From Roseobacter ponti (GTDB taxonomy: Bacteria; Pseudomonadota; Alphaproteobacteria; Rhodobacterales; Rhodobacteraceae), in the NCBI RefSeq assembly GCF_012932215.1, contig NZ_CP048788.1:3224001-3288000 (forward strand): DNA of 64,000 nt. Reading direction: 5' to 3'. Below, in pieces: positions 35,718-48,751 of this stretch. How positions within the stretch are numbered: position 1 is the first letter of the stretch; the number at the start of each line of letters is the position of its first letter. The position numbers were made by a program, and so were the translations under genes. The notes below the pieces were generated by a model. It was not told where the DNA came from and searched no databases. It saw only the letters and a list, made by a program, of their open reading frames with translations.

Positions 35718-37408
35718 TTTGCGCCGCCGTCGGGACTGTGCGCGGCAAGGATTTCGCGCACTTTTGCCACCAGTTGATCGCGCGGCACCTCAAACTGGCT
35801 GGGCCGGTCTTTCCATTCCTCCAGGGTCGCACTTTCGGCGATTTTCGCCCCAAGGATCAGGTCCTTGATCTGGATAACGCCGCGCTCCTGCTCGTCACTG
35901 CCCGCAATCACCGCCGCGGGGCTGCCTCGTTTGTCGGCGTATTTCAACTGGTTGCCAAAGTTTTTTGGGTTGCCCAGATAAACCTCTGCCCGAATTTTCC
36001 CTTTTGACGGATCGTCCGGGTCAATGTCCGCGTTTCGCAGATCCGCGACCAATTCCTGGTAATAGGACATGCGGGCACGGTCCATGACTGTGACGACCAC
36101 GGGGCCCTGAGCCTCGCTCTCCAGCCTGCCTTTGGCCTGCAAAGCGGCCAGCAGACGGTCGACGCCGATGGAGACCCCTGTGGCGGGTACTTCCTGCCCG
36201 GTGAAGCGTTTAACGAGATCATCGTATCGCCCGCCACCTGCGACAGAGCCGAAATTCCGGGTGCGGCCTTTTTCGTCCTGAATGTCGAAGGTGAGTTCTG
36301 CCTCATAGACCGGGCCAGTGTAATAGCCGAGGCCGCGGACCACCGAGGGGTCGATCAGAAAACGCTGATCGGAATATCCTGCGGAAGTCATCAAATCGTG
36401 GATTTCCTGCAAGTCGGATATGCCCGAAAACCCGACACCTGTTCCGCCGATCAACTCCTTCAAATGATCAATGACTCTCTGGTTCCAGATCTTTCTTTGT
36501 TTCCCATAAAGCTCTTTTTCGTCACGATCTCTAAACTGCGGTTCGACAGAGTAACGGGCGTGATGCAATTGCCTCGCGCGTTCGTCATTGCCCTCGTTCT
36601 CCGCACGTGCCGCTTCCTGCGCAAGCTTATTACCGACCTCAAAATGTGAGTTCACAAAACTCATTATTTTGTCAGTCTGTAGTGCGGAAAGGCCCGCACC
36701 TTCAGTGAAATCGCCGCTCTCGTCTTTGCGCCCCTGACCGAGAAGAGCGCGCACCCCGTCTGGCCCGAGCCGGTCCAGCTTATCAATTGCGCGCAGCACG
36801 ATGCCGCGTTCGGCTGCTTTGTCGTCGCCGGCGAGGCCCGCTACTTCCATCACGCCATTCAGCACCTTGCGGTTGTTTACCCGGATCACATAATCGCCGC
36901 GTTCGATGCCGACGGCTTCGAGACAATCGGCCAGCATCGCGCAGATCTCTGCATCAGCAGCAACCGAAGGCGCACCAACCGTATCTGCATCACACTGATA
37001 AAACTGCCGAAACCGCCCCGGGCCGGGCTTTTCGTTGCGCCAGACGGGGCCCATGGCATAGCGCCGGTATGGTTTGGGCAGATCATTCTGGTGCTGGGCA
37101 TAGACGCGCGCCAGCGGGGCAGTCAGGTCATAGCGCAGCGCCAGCCAGTCGCCGGGTTTGTCGGCGTCCGCGTCTTCCTGCCAGGCGAAAACACCCTCGT
37201 TGGGGCGGTCCACGTCGGGCAGGAACTTGCCCAGAGCCTCAACCGTCTCCACACCCGCGCTTTCGAGCGCGTCAAAGCCATAGCGATGATAGACCCCGGC
37301 GATTTTGCGCAGCATTTCAGTGCGCTGAGTGACCTCGGCACCGAAATAATCGCGAAAGCCTTTGGGCGTCTCGGCCTTCGGGCGGGGGGTCTTCTTTGGC
37401 TTGCCCAT
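35714..37408 (-). CDS. hisS: Histidyl-tRNA synthetase with an internal insertion
   Basis: A 564-residue class II synthetase. Motif 1 region [11 protein letters not shown], motif 2 [21 protein letters not shown], the histidine loop [12 protein letters not shown], motif 3 [13 protein letters not shown] and the C-terminal anticodon domain are all present, so it should be active. Relatives that I recall are about 500 residues; here about 50-60 extra residues lie near positions 250-315 ([20 protein letters not shown] and on), between motif 2 and the histidine loop. The DNA for that insertion is clearly richer in AT than the rest. Overlaps hisZ by 4 bp. Confidence 0.93.
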   Translation of the reverse strand: MGKPKKTPRPKAETPKGFRDYFGAEVTQRTEMLRKIAGVYHRYGFDALESAGVETVEALGKFLPDVDRPNEGVFAWQEDADADKPGDWLALRYDLTAPLARVYAQHQNDLPKPYRRYAMGPVWRNEKPGPGRFRQFYQCDADTVGAPSVAADAEICAMLADCLEAVGIERGDYVIRVNNRKVLNGVMEVAGLAGDDKAAERGIVLRAIDKLDRLGPDGVRALLGQGRKDESGDFTEGAGLSALQTDKIMSFVNSHFEVGNKLAQEAARAENEGNDERARQLHHARYSVEPQFRDRDEKELYGKQRKIWNQRVIDHLKELIGGTGVGFSGISDLQEIHDLMTSAGYSDQRFLIDPSVVRGLGYYTGPVYEAELTFDIQDEKGRTRNFGSVAGGGRYDDLVKRFTGQEVPATGVSIGVDRLLAALQAKGRLESEAQGPVVVTVMDRARMSYYQELVADLRNADIDPDDPSKGKIRAEVYLGNPKNFGNQLKYADKRGSPAAVIAGSDEQERGVIQIKDLILGAKIAESATLEEWKDRPSQFEVPRDQLVAKVREILAAHSPDGGAK

Positions 37409-37537
37409 GGGATTCCCTTTGCGGCAGGTTTCGCGCGCGGTCTATCGGATGGGGCTGCGTGAGACAAGCGCGGCGCGCACCGCTCTTTTCCAATCTGCGG
37501 TCCCGTGCTAGGGGCCCGTGCAGACCGGAGGATGCCC

Positions 37538-37735
37538 ATGACCCGAAAGATGGAAGAACAGATTGCCCACCTGACCCGCACGGTCGAGGAGCTTTCTGAT
37601 GTGATCGCCCGCCAGGAAAAGGACATCACCACCCTGAACCGGCGCGTGCATATGCTGATGCAGCGCGAAGGGCAGCGTGACGCCGAGCAGACCGGCGGCG
37701 TGGTCATGGGCGATGAACGCCCGCCGCATTACTGA
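37538..37735 (+). CDS. slyX: SlyX family protein
   Basis: A 65-residue coiled-coil protein: MEEQIAHLTRTVEELSDVIA followed by a heptad run through RQEKDITTLNRRVHMLM, and the typical PPHY end. SlyX is conserved in proteobacteria with no established biochemical function. I use ATG 37538, which has CCGGAGG at a 7-base spacing; the in-frame ATG at 37532 would be too close to it. The stop abuts that of dnaE (convergent, no gap). Confidence 0.9.
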   Translation: MTRKMEEQIAHLTRTVEELSDVIARQEKDITTLNRRVHMLMQREGQRDAEQTGGVVMGDERPPHY

Positions 37736-41236
<3,501 letters not shown>

Positions 41237-41270
41237 GTCAGGACCGTAAATGACCCGCCCGGCCCCCGCC

Positions 41271-41299
41271 AGAGCGTTCCGCATCACGCTCTGTTTTTT
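41271..41299 (+). terminator. Terminator-like hairpin upstream of xdhA
   Basis: AGAGCGT (41271-41277) pairs with ACGCTCT (41286-41292) around an 8-base loop, followed by GTTTTTT (41293-41299). The orientation is that of xdhA, whose ATG is 160 bp downstream, but no gene on the + strand lies just upstream. It may block antisense transcription out of dnaE or be the end of a leader that attenuates xdhABC. Confidence 0.5.
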
Positions 41300-41458
41300 C
41301 AGCACCGGAGACCGCGGCGGGGCGGCGCGTTCCCCTTTTCCCTTGCCAAGGGCGGCGTGGCCCGCATAGCCTCGGTCCCGGAATTGCCCGTCCTGTGTTC
41401 TACGCCGCATCGAACACCGGACGTGAAGGGGGCATGGTACCGCGGCGGATCTGACGAA

Positions 41459-42862
41459 ATGAACATTACGTTTCGCCTGAACGGAGAAACACTGGCGCTG
41501 ACCGATGTGGCGCCGACCACAACCCTGCTGGACTGGCTTCGTGAAACCCGTGGCCTGACCGGCACCAAGGAAGGCTGCAACGAAGGTGACTGCGGTGCCT
41601 GCACCGTCATGGTCACGGATGCCGCCGGCGCGCGGGCGCTGAATGCCTGCATTCTTTTCCTGCCACAGCTGCATGGCAAATCCGTGCGCACCATCGAGGG
41701 CATTTCCGGACCCGACGGCACCCTGCACCCGGTGCAGGAGGCGATGGTCGGCCATCACGGATCGCAGTGCGGTTTCTGCACACCGGGGTTCATCGTCACC
41801 ATGGCCACGGCGCATCTGAACGGCCGCACGGATCATGATGTGCAGCTGGCCGGCAATCTCTGCCGCTGCACGGGATATGCGCCGATCATCCGCGCCGCCG
41901 AAGCTGCAGCCGGCGCGCCCGTACCGGAGCACATGCACGACCTCGTGCCGCCTTCCGCGGAAGATACGCCCGGGGCTGAGGTGACGGGCAGCGGCGGAAA
42001 ATCTCCTGCAGCGTTTCAGCCGGCTGACAGTGATGCTCTGGCGCAATGGTATGCCCAAAACCCCGATGCCACGCTGGTTGCAGGTGCTACGGATGTCGGT
42101 CTGTGGGTCACAAAGAATTTCCACGACCCGGATCAGATCGCCTTTCTGAACGGCTGCGCGGATCTGCAGGGCGTGACCGTGACTGCGGATGAGCTCACGA
42201 TCGGTGCGATGACGACGCTGACAGACCTTGAACCTGTCATGGAAGAGCTGCACCCGTCGTTTGCCGCGATGATCCGGCGATACGGCTCCGTACAGGTGCG
42301 CAACGCGGCAACCATCGGCGGTAATATCGCCAATGGCTCTCCCATCGGGGACGGGCCGCCGGCTCTCATCGCCCTCGGGGCGACCCTGCATCTGCGTCAC
42401 GGCGACAGCCGGCGCAGTATGCCGCTGGAAGATTTCTTTCTCGCTTACGGCAAACAGGATCGTCGTGCGGGCGAATTTGTGGAGAAAATCACCGTTCCCC
42501 GGCAGCCTGACCGGCTGCGCTGTTATAAGCTCTCCAAACGCTTTGACCAGGATATCTCGGCGGTCTGCGGATGTTTCTCGGTTGAAGTTGCAGACGGCAC
42601 AGTCAGCCGTGCCCGTATCGCCTTCGGCGGCATGTCCGGCATCCCGCAGCGCGCCACCGCGACGGAAGACGCGCTGACCGGGCAGCCATGGACGCAGAAG
42701 ACTGCGCGCAGTGCAATGGCCGCAATGGGCACGGATTTCACGCCTATGTCCGACATGCGGGCCTCGGCTGAATACAGGATGCAGTCCGCACAGAATATGC
42801 TGCTGCGCTGCTGGCACGAAGACGCAGGCACGCCGGTCAGCGTCCTTGAGGTGCGGCCATGA
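41459..42862 (+). CDS. xdhA: Xanthine dehydrogenase small subunit
   Basis: A 467-residue subunit carrying two 2Fe-2S clusters and FAD. First cluster: GCNEGDCGACTVMV; second: QCGFCTPGFIVTM with LCRCTGYAPI. The FAD domain starts near residue 190 (TLVAGATDVGLWVTKN) and includes ATIGGNIANGSPIGDGPP. The start ATG 41459 gives MNITFRLNGE, the usual N-terminus; the frame is open further upstream. The stop overlaps xdhB as ATGA. Electrons go from the molybdenum centre in XdhB through these clusters to NAD. Confidence 0.95.
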   Translation: MNITFRLNGETLALTDVAPTTTLLDWLRETRGLTGTKEGCNEGDCGACTVMVTDAAGARALNACILFLPQLHGKSVRTIEGISGPDGTLHPVQEAMVGHHGSQCGFCTPGFIVTMATAHLNGRTDHDVQLAGNLCRCTGYAPIIRAAEAAAGAPVPEHMHDLVPPSAEDTPGAEVTGSGGKSPAAFQPADSDALAQWYAQNPDATLVAGATDVGLWVTKNFHDPDQIAFLNGCADLQGVTVTADELTIGAMTTLTDLEPVMEELHPSFAAMIRRYGSVQVRNAATIGGNIANGSPIGDGPPALIALGATLHLRHGDSRRSMPLEDFFLAYGKQDRRAGEFVEKITVPRQPDRLRCYKLSKRFDQDISAVCGCFSVEVADGTVSRARIAFGGMSGIPQRATATEDALTGQPWTQKTARSAMAAMGTDFTPMSDMRASAEYRMQSAQNMLLRCWHEDAGTPVSVLEVRP

Positions 42863-45156
42863 GTGTCGCAAAGCCGCTGCCGCACGATTCCGCTCCGCTG
42901 CATGTGACAGGGGCCGCGCGCTATGTGGATGACATCCCGATGCCGGTCGGAACACTGCATCTGGCCTTCGGGATCAGCGATATCGCCGCCGGACGGCTAC
43001 TGTCGCTCGACACCGGGCCCGTGCGCGCGGCCCCGGGGGTCGTCGCGGTCATCACGGCCGCTGATCTGCCCTTTGACAACGATGTTTCCCCGTCCAATCA
43101 CGATGAACCGCTGCTTGCAGAGGAAGTGATCAGCTATCTGGGGCAGCCGCTCTTTATCGTTGTCGCCACCTCGCACCTTTCAGCCCGGCGCGCAGCACGC
43201 CTCGCACGGGTCGAAACAGAGGCGGGTGATCCGATCCTGACGGTGGATGAGGCTCTGGCCCGGAACAGCCGTTTCGAGGAGGGCCCGCGGGTCTATGGTC
43301 GCGGTGACGTGGCCGGCGCGATCGCAGGTGCTGCACACCGGCTCACCGGCAGACTGGAGATCGGCGGGCAGGAACACTTCTATCTGGAGGGTCAGGCGGC
43401 CGCCGCGCTGCCTCAGGATAACGGCGATATGGTGGTGATGAGCAGTACCCAGCACCCCACCGAAATTCAGCATAAAGTCGCCGAGGCCATCGGCGTGCAC
43501 ATGCATGGCGTGCGTGTAGAGACACGCCGGATGGGCGGTGGATTCGGCGGCAAGGAAAGCCAGGGGAATGCGCTTGCAGTGGCCTGCGCTGTTGCTGCGC
43601 GCGCCACCGGGCGTCCGTGCAAAATGCGATATGACCGCGACGACGACATGGTCATCACCGGCAAGCGTCACGATTTTCGCATTGAGTATGAGGTCGGCTT
43701 TGACGACAGCGGACGCATCGAAGGCATTGATTTCACGCATTACACGCGCTGCGGCTGGGCACAGGATCTGTCCCTGCCGGTGGCAGACCGGGCGATGCTG
43801 CATGCTGACAACGCCTATTTCCTGCCAGCGGTGCGGATCACCAGCCACCGGCTGAAAACCAGTACACAAAGTGCCACGGCCTTTCGCGGGTTCGGCGGGC
43901 CACAGGGCATGCTCGGTATCGAGCGGGTCATGGACCACATCGCCACCCGCCTGGGCAAGGATCCTGTCGCTGTGCGGCGCTGCAATTTTTACGGAGGCAG
44001 CGGAACGGAGCCTCGGGATCTCACGCCCTATGGTCAGCAGGTCACGGATTTCATCCTGCCCGATCTGATGAGCCGACTTGAAGAGACTGCCTGTTACACC
44101 GCACGCCGGGCCGCGGTTGAAAGCTGGAATGCGGAAAACGCGATCCTGAAGAAAGGCATCGCCCTTACGCCGGTAAAGTTCGGGATCTCCTTTACGCTGA
44201 CCCATCTCAATCAGGCCGGCGCGCTGGTGCATGTCTATCAGGACGGGTCCATCCACCTCAATCACGGTGGCACCGAGATGGGACAGGGGCTTTTCCAGAA
44301 AGTGGCCCAGGTGGCCGCAGCCCGTTTCGGCGTAGATGTATCGGCGGTTCGGATCACCGCGACAGACACCGGCAAAGTGCCGAACACCTCCGCGACAGCG
44401 GCCTCATCCGGCAGTGATCTGAACGGTATGGCAGTTCAGAACGCCTGTGACACCATCCGGATGCGTCTGGCAGAACTGATGGCCGGACGGCACCAGACGC
44501 TGCCGTCCGAGGTTATCTTCAAAGACGGCAAGGTACATGTTGGTAGTGCCACCTACAGTTTTGCCGAGGTCGTTGCCGACGCTTATGTCGCACGCATCAG
44601 TCTCTCGGCCACCGGGTTTTACAAAACGCCCGATCTCGCCTGGGACAGGATCAGAGGCGAAGGCCGTCCGTTTTTCTATTTTGCCTACGGGGCTGCTGTG
44701 ACCGAGGTGGTGATTGACACGCTGACCGGGGAAAACCGCATCCTGCGCACGGATATTCTGCACGACGCCGGCGCGTCGCTGAACCCTGAGATCGACATCG
44801 GCCAGATCGAAGGAGGCTATGTGCAGGGCGCGGGCTGGCTGACCACCGAAGAACTTGTCTGGGACGACAAAGGCCGGTTGCGCACCCATGCGCCCTCTAC
44901 CTACAAAATTCCCGGCTGCAGTGACCGGCCGGACATCTTCAACGTCGCACTCTGGGACGCCCCCAATAATGAAGCGACGGTGTACCGGTCCAAAGCTGTG
45001 GGCGAGCCACCTCTGATGCTGGGTATCTCCGCCTGGTCCGCACTGTGTGATGCCGTCCAGTCCTGCGGGGATACCTATGCCGATCTGCAGGCTCCGGCCA
45101 CAGCGGAAGAAATCCTGGCCGCCGTTGGTCGCGCAACCAGCGGAGGTGCTGTCTGA
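42859..45156 (+). CDS. xdhB: Xanthine dehydrogenase molybdopterin-binding subunit
   Basis: A 765-residue catalytic subunit that oxidises hypoxanthine and xanthine to urate at the molybdenum cofactor. Characteristic stretches include GAARYVDDIPMP, the Moco loop MGGGFGGKESQ, AFRGFGGPQGM, GGTEMGQGLFQKV and, towards the end, the glutamate base in SKAVGEPPLMLG. Length is standard for the bacterial enzyme. It needs Moco whose sulphur-carrier and synthase genes (moaD, moaE) are 14 kb downstream, and insertion by XdhC, encoded next with a 1-bp overlap. Confidence 0.96.
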   Translation: MSVAKPLPHDSAPLHVTGAARYVDDIPMPVGTLHLAFGISDIAAGRLLSLDTGPVRAAPGVVAVITAADLPFDNDVSPSNHDEPLLAEEVISYLGQPLFIVVATSHLSARRAARLARVETEAGDPILTVDEALARNSRFEEGPRVYGRGDVAGAIAGAAHRLTGRLEIGGQEHFYLEGQAAAALPQDNGDMVVMSSTQHPTEIQHKVAEAIGVHMHGVRVETRRMGGGFGGKESQGNALAVACAVAARATGRPCKMRYDRDDDMVITGKRHDFRIEYEVGFDDSGRIEGIDFTHYTRCGWAQDLSLPVADRAMLHADNAYFLPAVRITSHRLKTSTQSATAFRGFGGPQGMLGIERVMDHIATRLGKDPVAVRRCNFYGGSGTEPRDLTPYGQQVTDFILPDLMSRLEETACYTARRAAVESWNAENAILKKGIALTPVKFGISFTLTHLNQAGALVHVYQDGSIHLNHGGTEMGQGLFQKVAQVAAARFGVDVSAVRITATDTGKVPNTSATAASSGSDLNGMAVQNACDTIRMRLAELMAGRHQTLPSEVIFKDGKVHVGSATYSFAEVVADAYVARISLSATGFYKTPDLAWDRIRGEGRPFFYFAYGAAVTEVVIDTLTGENRILRTDILHDAGASLNPEIDIGQIEGGYVQGAGWLTTEELVWDDKGRLRTHAPSTYKIPGCSDRPDIFNVALWDAPNNEATVYRSKAVGEPPLMLGISAWSALCDAVQSCGDTYADLQAPATAEEILAAVGRATSGGAV

Positions 45157-46088
45157 TGTCCTTTGACCGCGAAGCCCTGATTGCCGCCTGTGCCGCCCGG
45201 GGTGTCGTGGCGCGGATCGTGGTGGCCTCCGTCGCCGGGTCTGCCCCGCGCGAAACCGGGGCGTCGATGCTGGTCTGGCGGGACGGGCAGTCCGGCACAA
45301 TCGGCGGCGGCGCGCTGGAGCATTCGGCGACCCTCGCGGCGCGGGACGCTCTGACGCCAGGGCACCGTGATCTGAGCCGTCACGCGCTGGGTCCCGATCT
45401 GGGCCAGTGTTGCGGCGGGGCGGTACAGGTGCTGACCGAAGTTTATGACGAAGCATCCGCCCGGGCCCTGCCCGAGGATGTGATCATGCGCGGTCCGGGC
45501 GCGGCGCCGCTGGCGGTCACGCGCCTGCGCGCCCGGATCCGCACGGGCCAGCCGGTTCAGACAATGCTGACCGGCAGCTGGTTCATTGAGCCGGTATCAC
45601 GGCCGGATCGCGCGGTGTGGATCTGGGGCGCGGGCCATGTCGGGCGCGCGCTTGTGCAGGTGCTGGCACCCCTGCCCGGCACTGATGTTACCTGGGTAGA
45701 TACCGCAGCAGATCGTTTTCCCGAACACGTTCCCAACGGTGTTACGGCCGTCCCCGCCGCCGAACCGGCGCTGATGGTCGCGCACGCGCCGCCGCACGCG
45801 GAACATCTGATCGTGACCTTTTCTCACTCGCTGGATCTTGAGCTTTGCCACCGGCTGCTCGCGCATGGCTTTGACTTTGCAGGGCTGATCGGATCGGCCA
45901 CTAAAAGGACGCGGTTTCACAAACGTCTGGCAGCCCTGGGGCACGGCCCGCAAAGCATTGCGCGCATCACCTGCCCGATCGGCCAGCCGGGCCTCGGTCG
46001 CGACCCGCAGGCGATTGCAATCGGGGTGGCAGCACAGATGCTGCAGACTGCCGGATCCGACACAAGACCACTGAAAGACAGCGCATGA
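45156..46088 (+). CDS. xdhC: Xanthine dehydrogenase accessory protein
   Basis: A 310-residue XdhC/CoxI protein that binds Moco, sulfurates it and inserts it into XdhB. An N-terminal XdhC domain with ASVAGSAPRETGASMLVW and GTIGGGALE and a C-terminal Rossmann domain with VWIWGAGHVGRALVQVL and DLIGSATKRTRFHKRL-like end are visible. The start overlaps the xdhB stop (TGATG) and the end overlaps the ABC ATPase start (ATGA), linking the enzyme to the importer. Confidence 0.93.
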   Translation: MSFDREALIAACAARGVVARIVVASVAGSAPRETGASMLVWRDGQSGTIGGGALEHSATLAARDALTPGHRDLSRHALGPDLGQCCGGAVQVLTEVYDEASARALPEDVIMRGPGAAPLAVTRLRARIRTGQPVQTMLTGSWFIEPVSRPDRAVWIWGAGHVGRALVQVLAPLPGTDVTWVDTAADRFPEHVPNGVTAVPAAEPALMVAHAPPHAEHLIVTFSHSLDLELCHRLLAHGFDFAGLIGSATKRTRFHKRLAALGHGPQSIARITCPIGQPGLGRDPQAIAIGVAAQMLQTAGSDTRPLKDSA

Positions 46089-47599
46089 CACCACTTCTGG
46101 CCCTCAGCGGGTTGACCAAGGCCTATCCCGGCGTCGTTGCTAACGACGATGTGTCCCTGAGCATCGCGCCCGGCGAGGTACATGCACTGCTGGGCGAGAA
46201 CGGCGCAGGCAAATCCACACTCGTCAAGATGATCTACGGGCTGGTGAAGCCGGATCAGGGCGGGATGCAGATGAACGGCGCGCCCTTTGCCCCGCCGGAG
46301 CCGCGCGCTGCACGGGCCTCGGGCGTCGGTATGGTCTTTCAGCACTTTTCGCTTTTTGACGCACTGTCGGTGGCCGAAAACATCGCGCTTGGCATGGAGA
46401 ATGCGCCCGGTATGCGGACCCTCTCGCAACGGATCCGCGAGGTGTCAGACACCTACGGGCTGCCGCTGTCACCTGACCGGATTGTCGGGGATCTTTCCGC
46501 AGGAGAACGTCAGCGGGTGGAGATCATCCGCTGTCTGCTGCAGGAGCCGAAACTGCTGATCATGGACGAGCCGACCTCAGTTCTGACCCCGCAGGAGGTT
46601 GAGATCCTCTTTGAGACTTTGCGTAAACTCAGCGCCGAGGGAACCGCAATTCTCTATATATCTCACAAGCTTGAGGAGATCCGCGCGCTCTGCGATGCCG
46701 CAACGATCCTGCGTCTGGGCAAGGTTGTCGGCACCTGCATACCGCGCGAGACGACCGCACGGGACATGGCCGAAATGATGGTCGGCAAGGTGCTGAGCAC
46801 CCCCACTCGGTCGGGTGCGGCCCTGGGCGAGCCCGTTCTGAAGCTTGAGGGGCTCTCGCGGCCCTCGCCCTCGGCCTTCGGAATGCCGCTGCGCGAGGTG
46901 ACCGTGACGCTGCGCAAAGGCGAAGTCCTGGGGATCGGAGGTGTCGCCGGCAACGGGCAGGATGAGCTTTTGAGCGCTCTTTCCGGCGAAATGCTGTCAC
47001 CGCCGGGGATGATCACCTTCAAAGGACAGGATATCGGCACGCTGACGCCCAATGCCCGGCGCCGTCTGGGCGTGCTCGCCGCCCCTGAGGAACGTCTGGG
47101 ACACGCTGCCGCCCCCGATATGTCGCTCACTGAGAATGCGATGCTGACCGGCGCCGACCGGGAAGGTCTGGTGCGCGGTGGATTTCTGGACTGGCCTGCG
47201 GCCCGCGCCTTTGCAGTGAAAATCATCGAGGCTTTCGATGTGCGCACACCCGGACCCGGCAATGCGGCACGTGCGCTGTCCGGCGGCAACCTGCAGAAAT
47301 TCGTGATTGGCCGCGAGGTGATGCAGCGCCCGGAAGTGCTGGTGGTCAACCAGCCGACATGGGGTGTCGATGCCTCGGCCGCGGCGGCGATCCGTCAGGC
47401 ATTACTTGATCTTGCCGAAGGCGGCGCATCCGTCATCGTGATCAGTCAGGATCTGGATGAGCTGATGGAGATTTCCGACCGGTTTGCCGCTCTGAACGAG
47501 GGACGTCTGTCCGATCCGCGCCCGACGGACGGGCTGACGGTGGAACAGATCGGCCTGATGATGGGCGGCGCGCATGGCATGGAGGTGGCTCATGTCTGA
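46085..47599 (+). CDS. Nucleoside/purine ABC importer, ATP-binding protein
   Basis: A 504-residue protein with two fused ABC domains, as in BmpA-linked nucleoside importers (NupA/YufO type). Domain 1: Walker A GENGAGKSTLVK, signature LSAGERQRVEIIRC, Walker B LIMDEPTSVL. Domain 2: altered Walker A GVAGNGQDELLSAL, signature LSGGNLQKFVIGRE, Walker B VLVVNQPTWGVDA, with Asn-Gln replacing the usual Asp-Glu. It is coupled to xdhC by ATGA and is followed by two permeases and a BMP binding protein, so the set probably imports the purines that Xdh oxidises. Confidence 0.93.
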   Translation: MTPLLALSGLTKAYPGVVANDDVSLSIAPGEVHALLGENGAGKSTLVKMIYGLVKPDQGGMQMNGAPFAPPEPRAARASGVGMVFQHFSLFDALSVAENIALGMENAPGMRTLSQRIREVSDTYGLPLSPDRIVGDLSAGERQRVEIIRCLLQEPKLLIMDEPTSVLTPQEVEILFETLRKLSAEGTAILYISHKLEEIRALCDAATILRLGKVVGTCIPRETTARDMAEMMVGKVLSTPTRSGAALGEPVLKLEGLSRPSPSAFGMPLREVTVTLRKGEVLGIGGVAGNGQDELLSALSGEMLSPPGMITFKGQDIGTLTPNARRRLGVLAAPEERLGHAAAPDMSLTENAMLTGADREGLVRGGFLDWPAARAFAVKIIEAFDVRTPGPGNAARALSGGNLQKFVIGREVMQRPEVLVVNQPTWGVDASAAAAIRQALLDLAEGGASVIVISQDLDELMEISDRFAALNEGRLSDPRPTDGLTVEQIGLMMGGAHGMEVAHV

Positions 47600-47672
47600 G
47601 ACCTCGGGTGACACAGGATTTTATACCGCCGGGCGTGGATCCGGCCTACAGACAAGGGGCGCTTACAGATGA
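47592..47672 (+). CDS. Possible 26-residue coupling ORF
   Basis: ATG 47592 opens inside the end of the ATPase gene, has GGAGG 5 bases upstream, and after 26 codons stops with a TGA that overlaps the permease ATG (ATGA at 47669). The peptide MSETSGDTGFYTAGRGSG and on has no known domain. Both junctions look like the coupled starts seen elsewhere here, so it may be a translated linker that carries ribosomes to the permease start; it may also be coincidental. Confidence 0.35.
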   Translation: MSETSGDTGFYTAGRGSGLQTRGAYR

Positions 47673-48751
47673 TCCGGCTTGAAAAACGCCCCCGGCCAAG
47701 TCGCACGTTCGCCTGGGCCACACCGCTGCTGGCGGTGCTTGCCACCTTCTTTTTCGGCGGCGTGCTTTTTGCGCTGCTCGGCAAAGATCCGGTACAGTCC
47801 ATTCTGACGATCTTCTGGCAGCCGCTCTTTGGTGAATTTTCGTTTTTTTACAGGCCACAGCTGCTGATCAAGGGGGCGCCGCTGGTGCTGATCGCCATCG
47901 GGCTCAGCCTCGGGTTCCGGGCAGGCATCTGGAACATCGGAGCCGAGGGGCAGTACATCATGGGCGCGCTCTTCGGAGCCGGTGTCGGGCTCGCGTTCTA
48001 TCCTGCTGAAAGCGTTTTCATCTTCCCGCTGATGGTGATTGCCGGGGCTTTCGGAGGCTGGGCCTGGGCGATGATCCCGGCGGTTCTCAAAGTGCGATTC
48101 GGTACAAATGAAATCCTGGTATCGCTGATGCTGGTCTATGTGGCCGAGCAGTTCCTGGCTTCTATGTCACTGGGACTGATGAAAAATCCTGAAGGTTTCG
48201 GCTTTCCCGGCAGTCGCAACCTTCAACAGTACGATTCAGCGCATAACGCCGAGATCATCACGAACAGCGGCATGCACTGGGGCGTTGTTGCGGCGATGAT
48301 CGCTGTGATCTTTGCCTATGTGCTGCTGGCGCGGCACCGGCTTGGGTTTGCAGTGCGGGTCACCGGCGAAGCTCCACGGGCCGCGCGGTTTTCGGGCGTC
48401 AATCCGGGGCGGCTTATCCTTTTCTGCCTTGGCACATCGGGCATGCTTGCCGGGCTTGCAGGGCTTTTCGAAGTCTCCGGTCCCGCAGGGCAGGTCAGCA
48501 TCGATTTCAATGTGGGCTACGGCTTTACCGCGATCATCGTGGCCTTTCTGGGCCGGCTGCATCCGGTGGGGATTGTGCTGGCGGGCCTGCTGATGGCGCT
48601 GACCTATATCGGTGGCGACATCGCGCAAAGCCAGCTTGGCCTGCCCGCTGCTGCGATCCAGGTTTTCCAGGGGATGTTACTTTTCTTCCTGCTGGCCTTT
48701 GATCTCTTTACCAATTACCGGCTGCGCTTTGGCCGGACGGAGGCTGCGTAA
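47669..48751 (+). CDS. Nucleoside/purine ABC importer, permease 1
   Basis: A 360-residue permease of the branched-chain amino acid/nucleoside (BPD_transp_2) type, with about eight to ten hydrophobic segments. Motifs: FRAGIWNIGAEGQYIMGALFGA, FGTNEILVSLMLVYVAEQ and the C-terminal GYGFTAIIVAFLGRLHPVG. The pattern NIGAEGQ is typical of NupP/YufP-like subunits. The start ATG 47669 overlaps a short upstream ORF. It ends as TAATG over permease 2. Confidence 0.93.
   Translation: MIRLEKRPRPSRTFAWATPLLAVLATFFFGGVLFALLGKDPVQSILTIFWQPLFGEFSFFYRPQLLIKGAPLVLIAIGLSLGFRAGIWNIGAEGQYIMGALFGAGVGLAFYPAESVFIFPLMVIAGAFGGWAWAMIPAVLKVRFGTNEILVSLMLVYVAEQFLASMSLGLMKNPEGFGFPGSRNLQQYDSAHNAEIITNSGMHWGVVAAMIAVIFAYVLLARHRLGFAVRVTGEAPRAARFSGVNPGRLILFCLGTSGMLAGLAGLFEVSGPAGQVSIDFNVGYGFTAIIVAFLGRLHPVGIVLAGLLMALTYIGGDIAQSQLGLPAAAIQVFQGMLLFFLLAFDLFTNYRLRFGRTEAA

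Noticed and set aside
41237-42955. 570-codon upstream extension of the dnaE frame
   Set aside because: It is antisense to xdhA, and the protein similarity to DnaE begins at MSTDPRF (41236).
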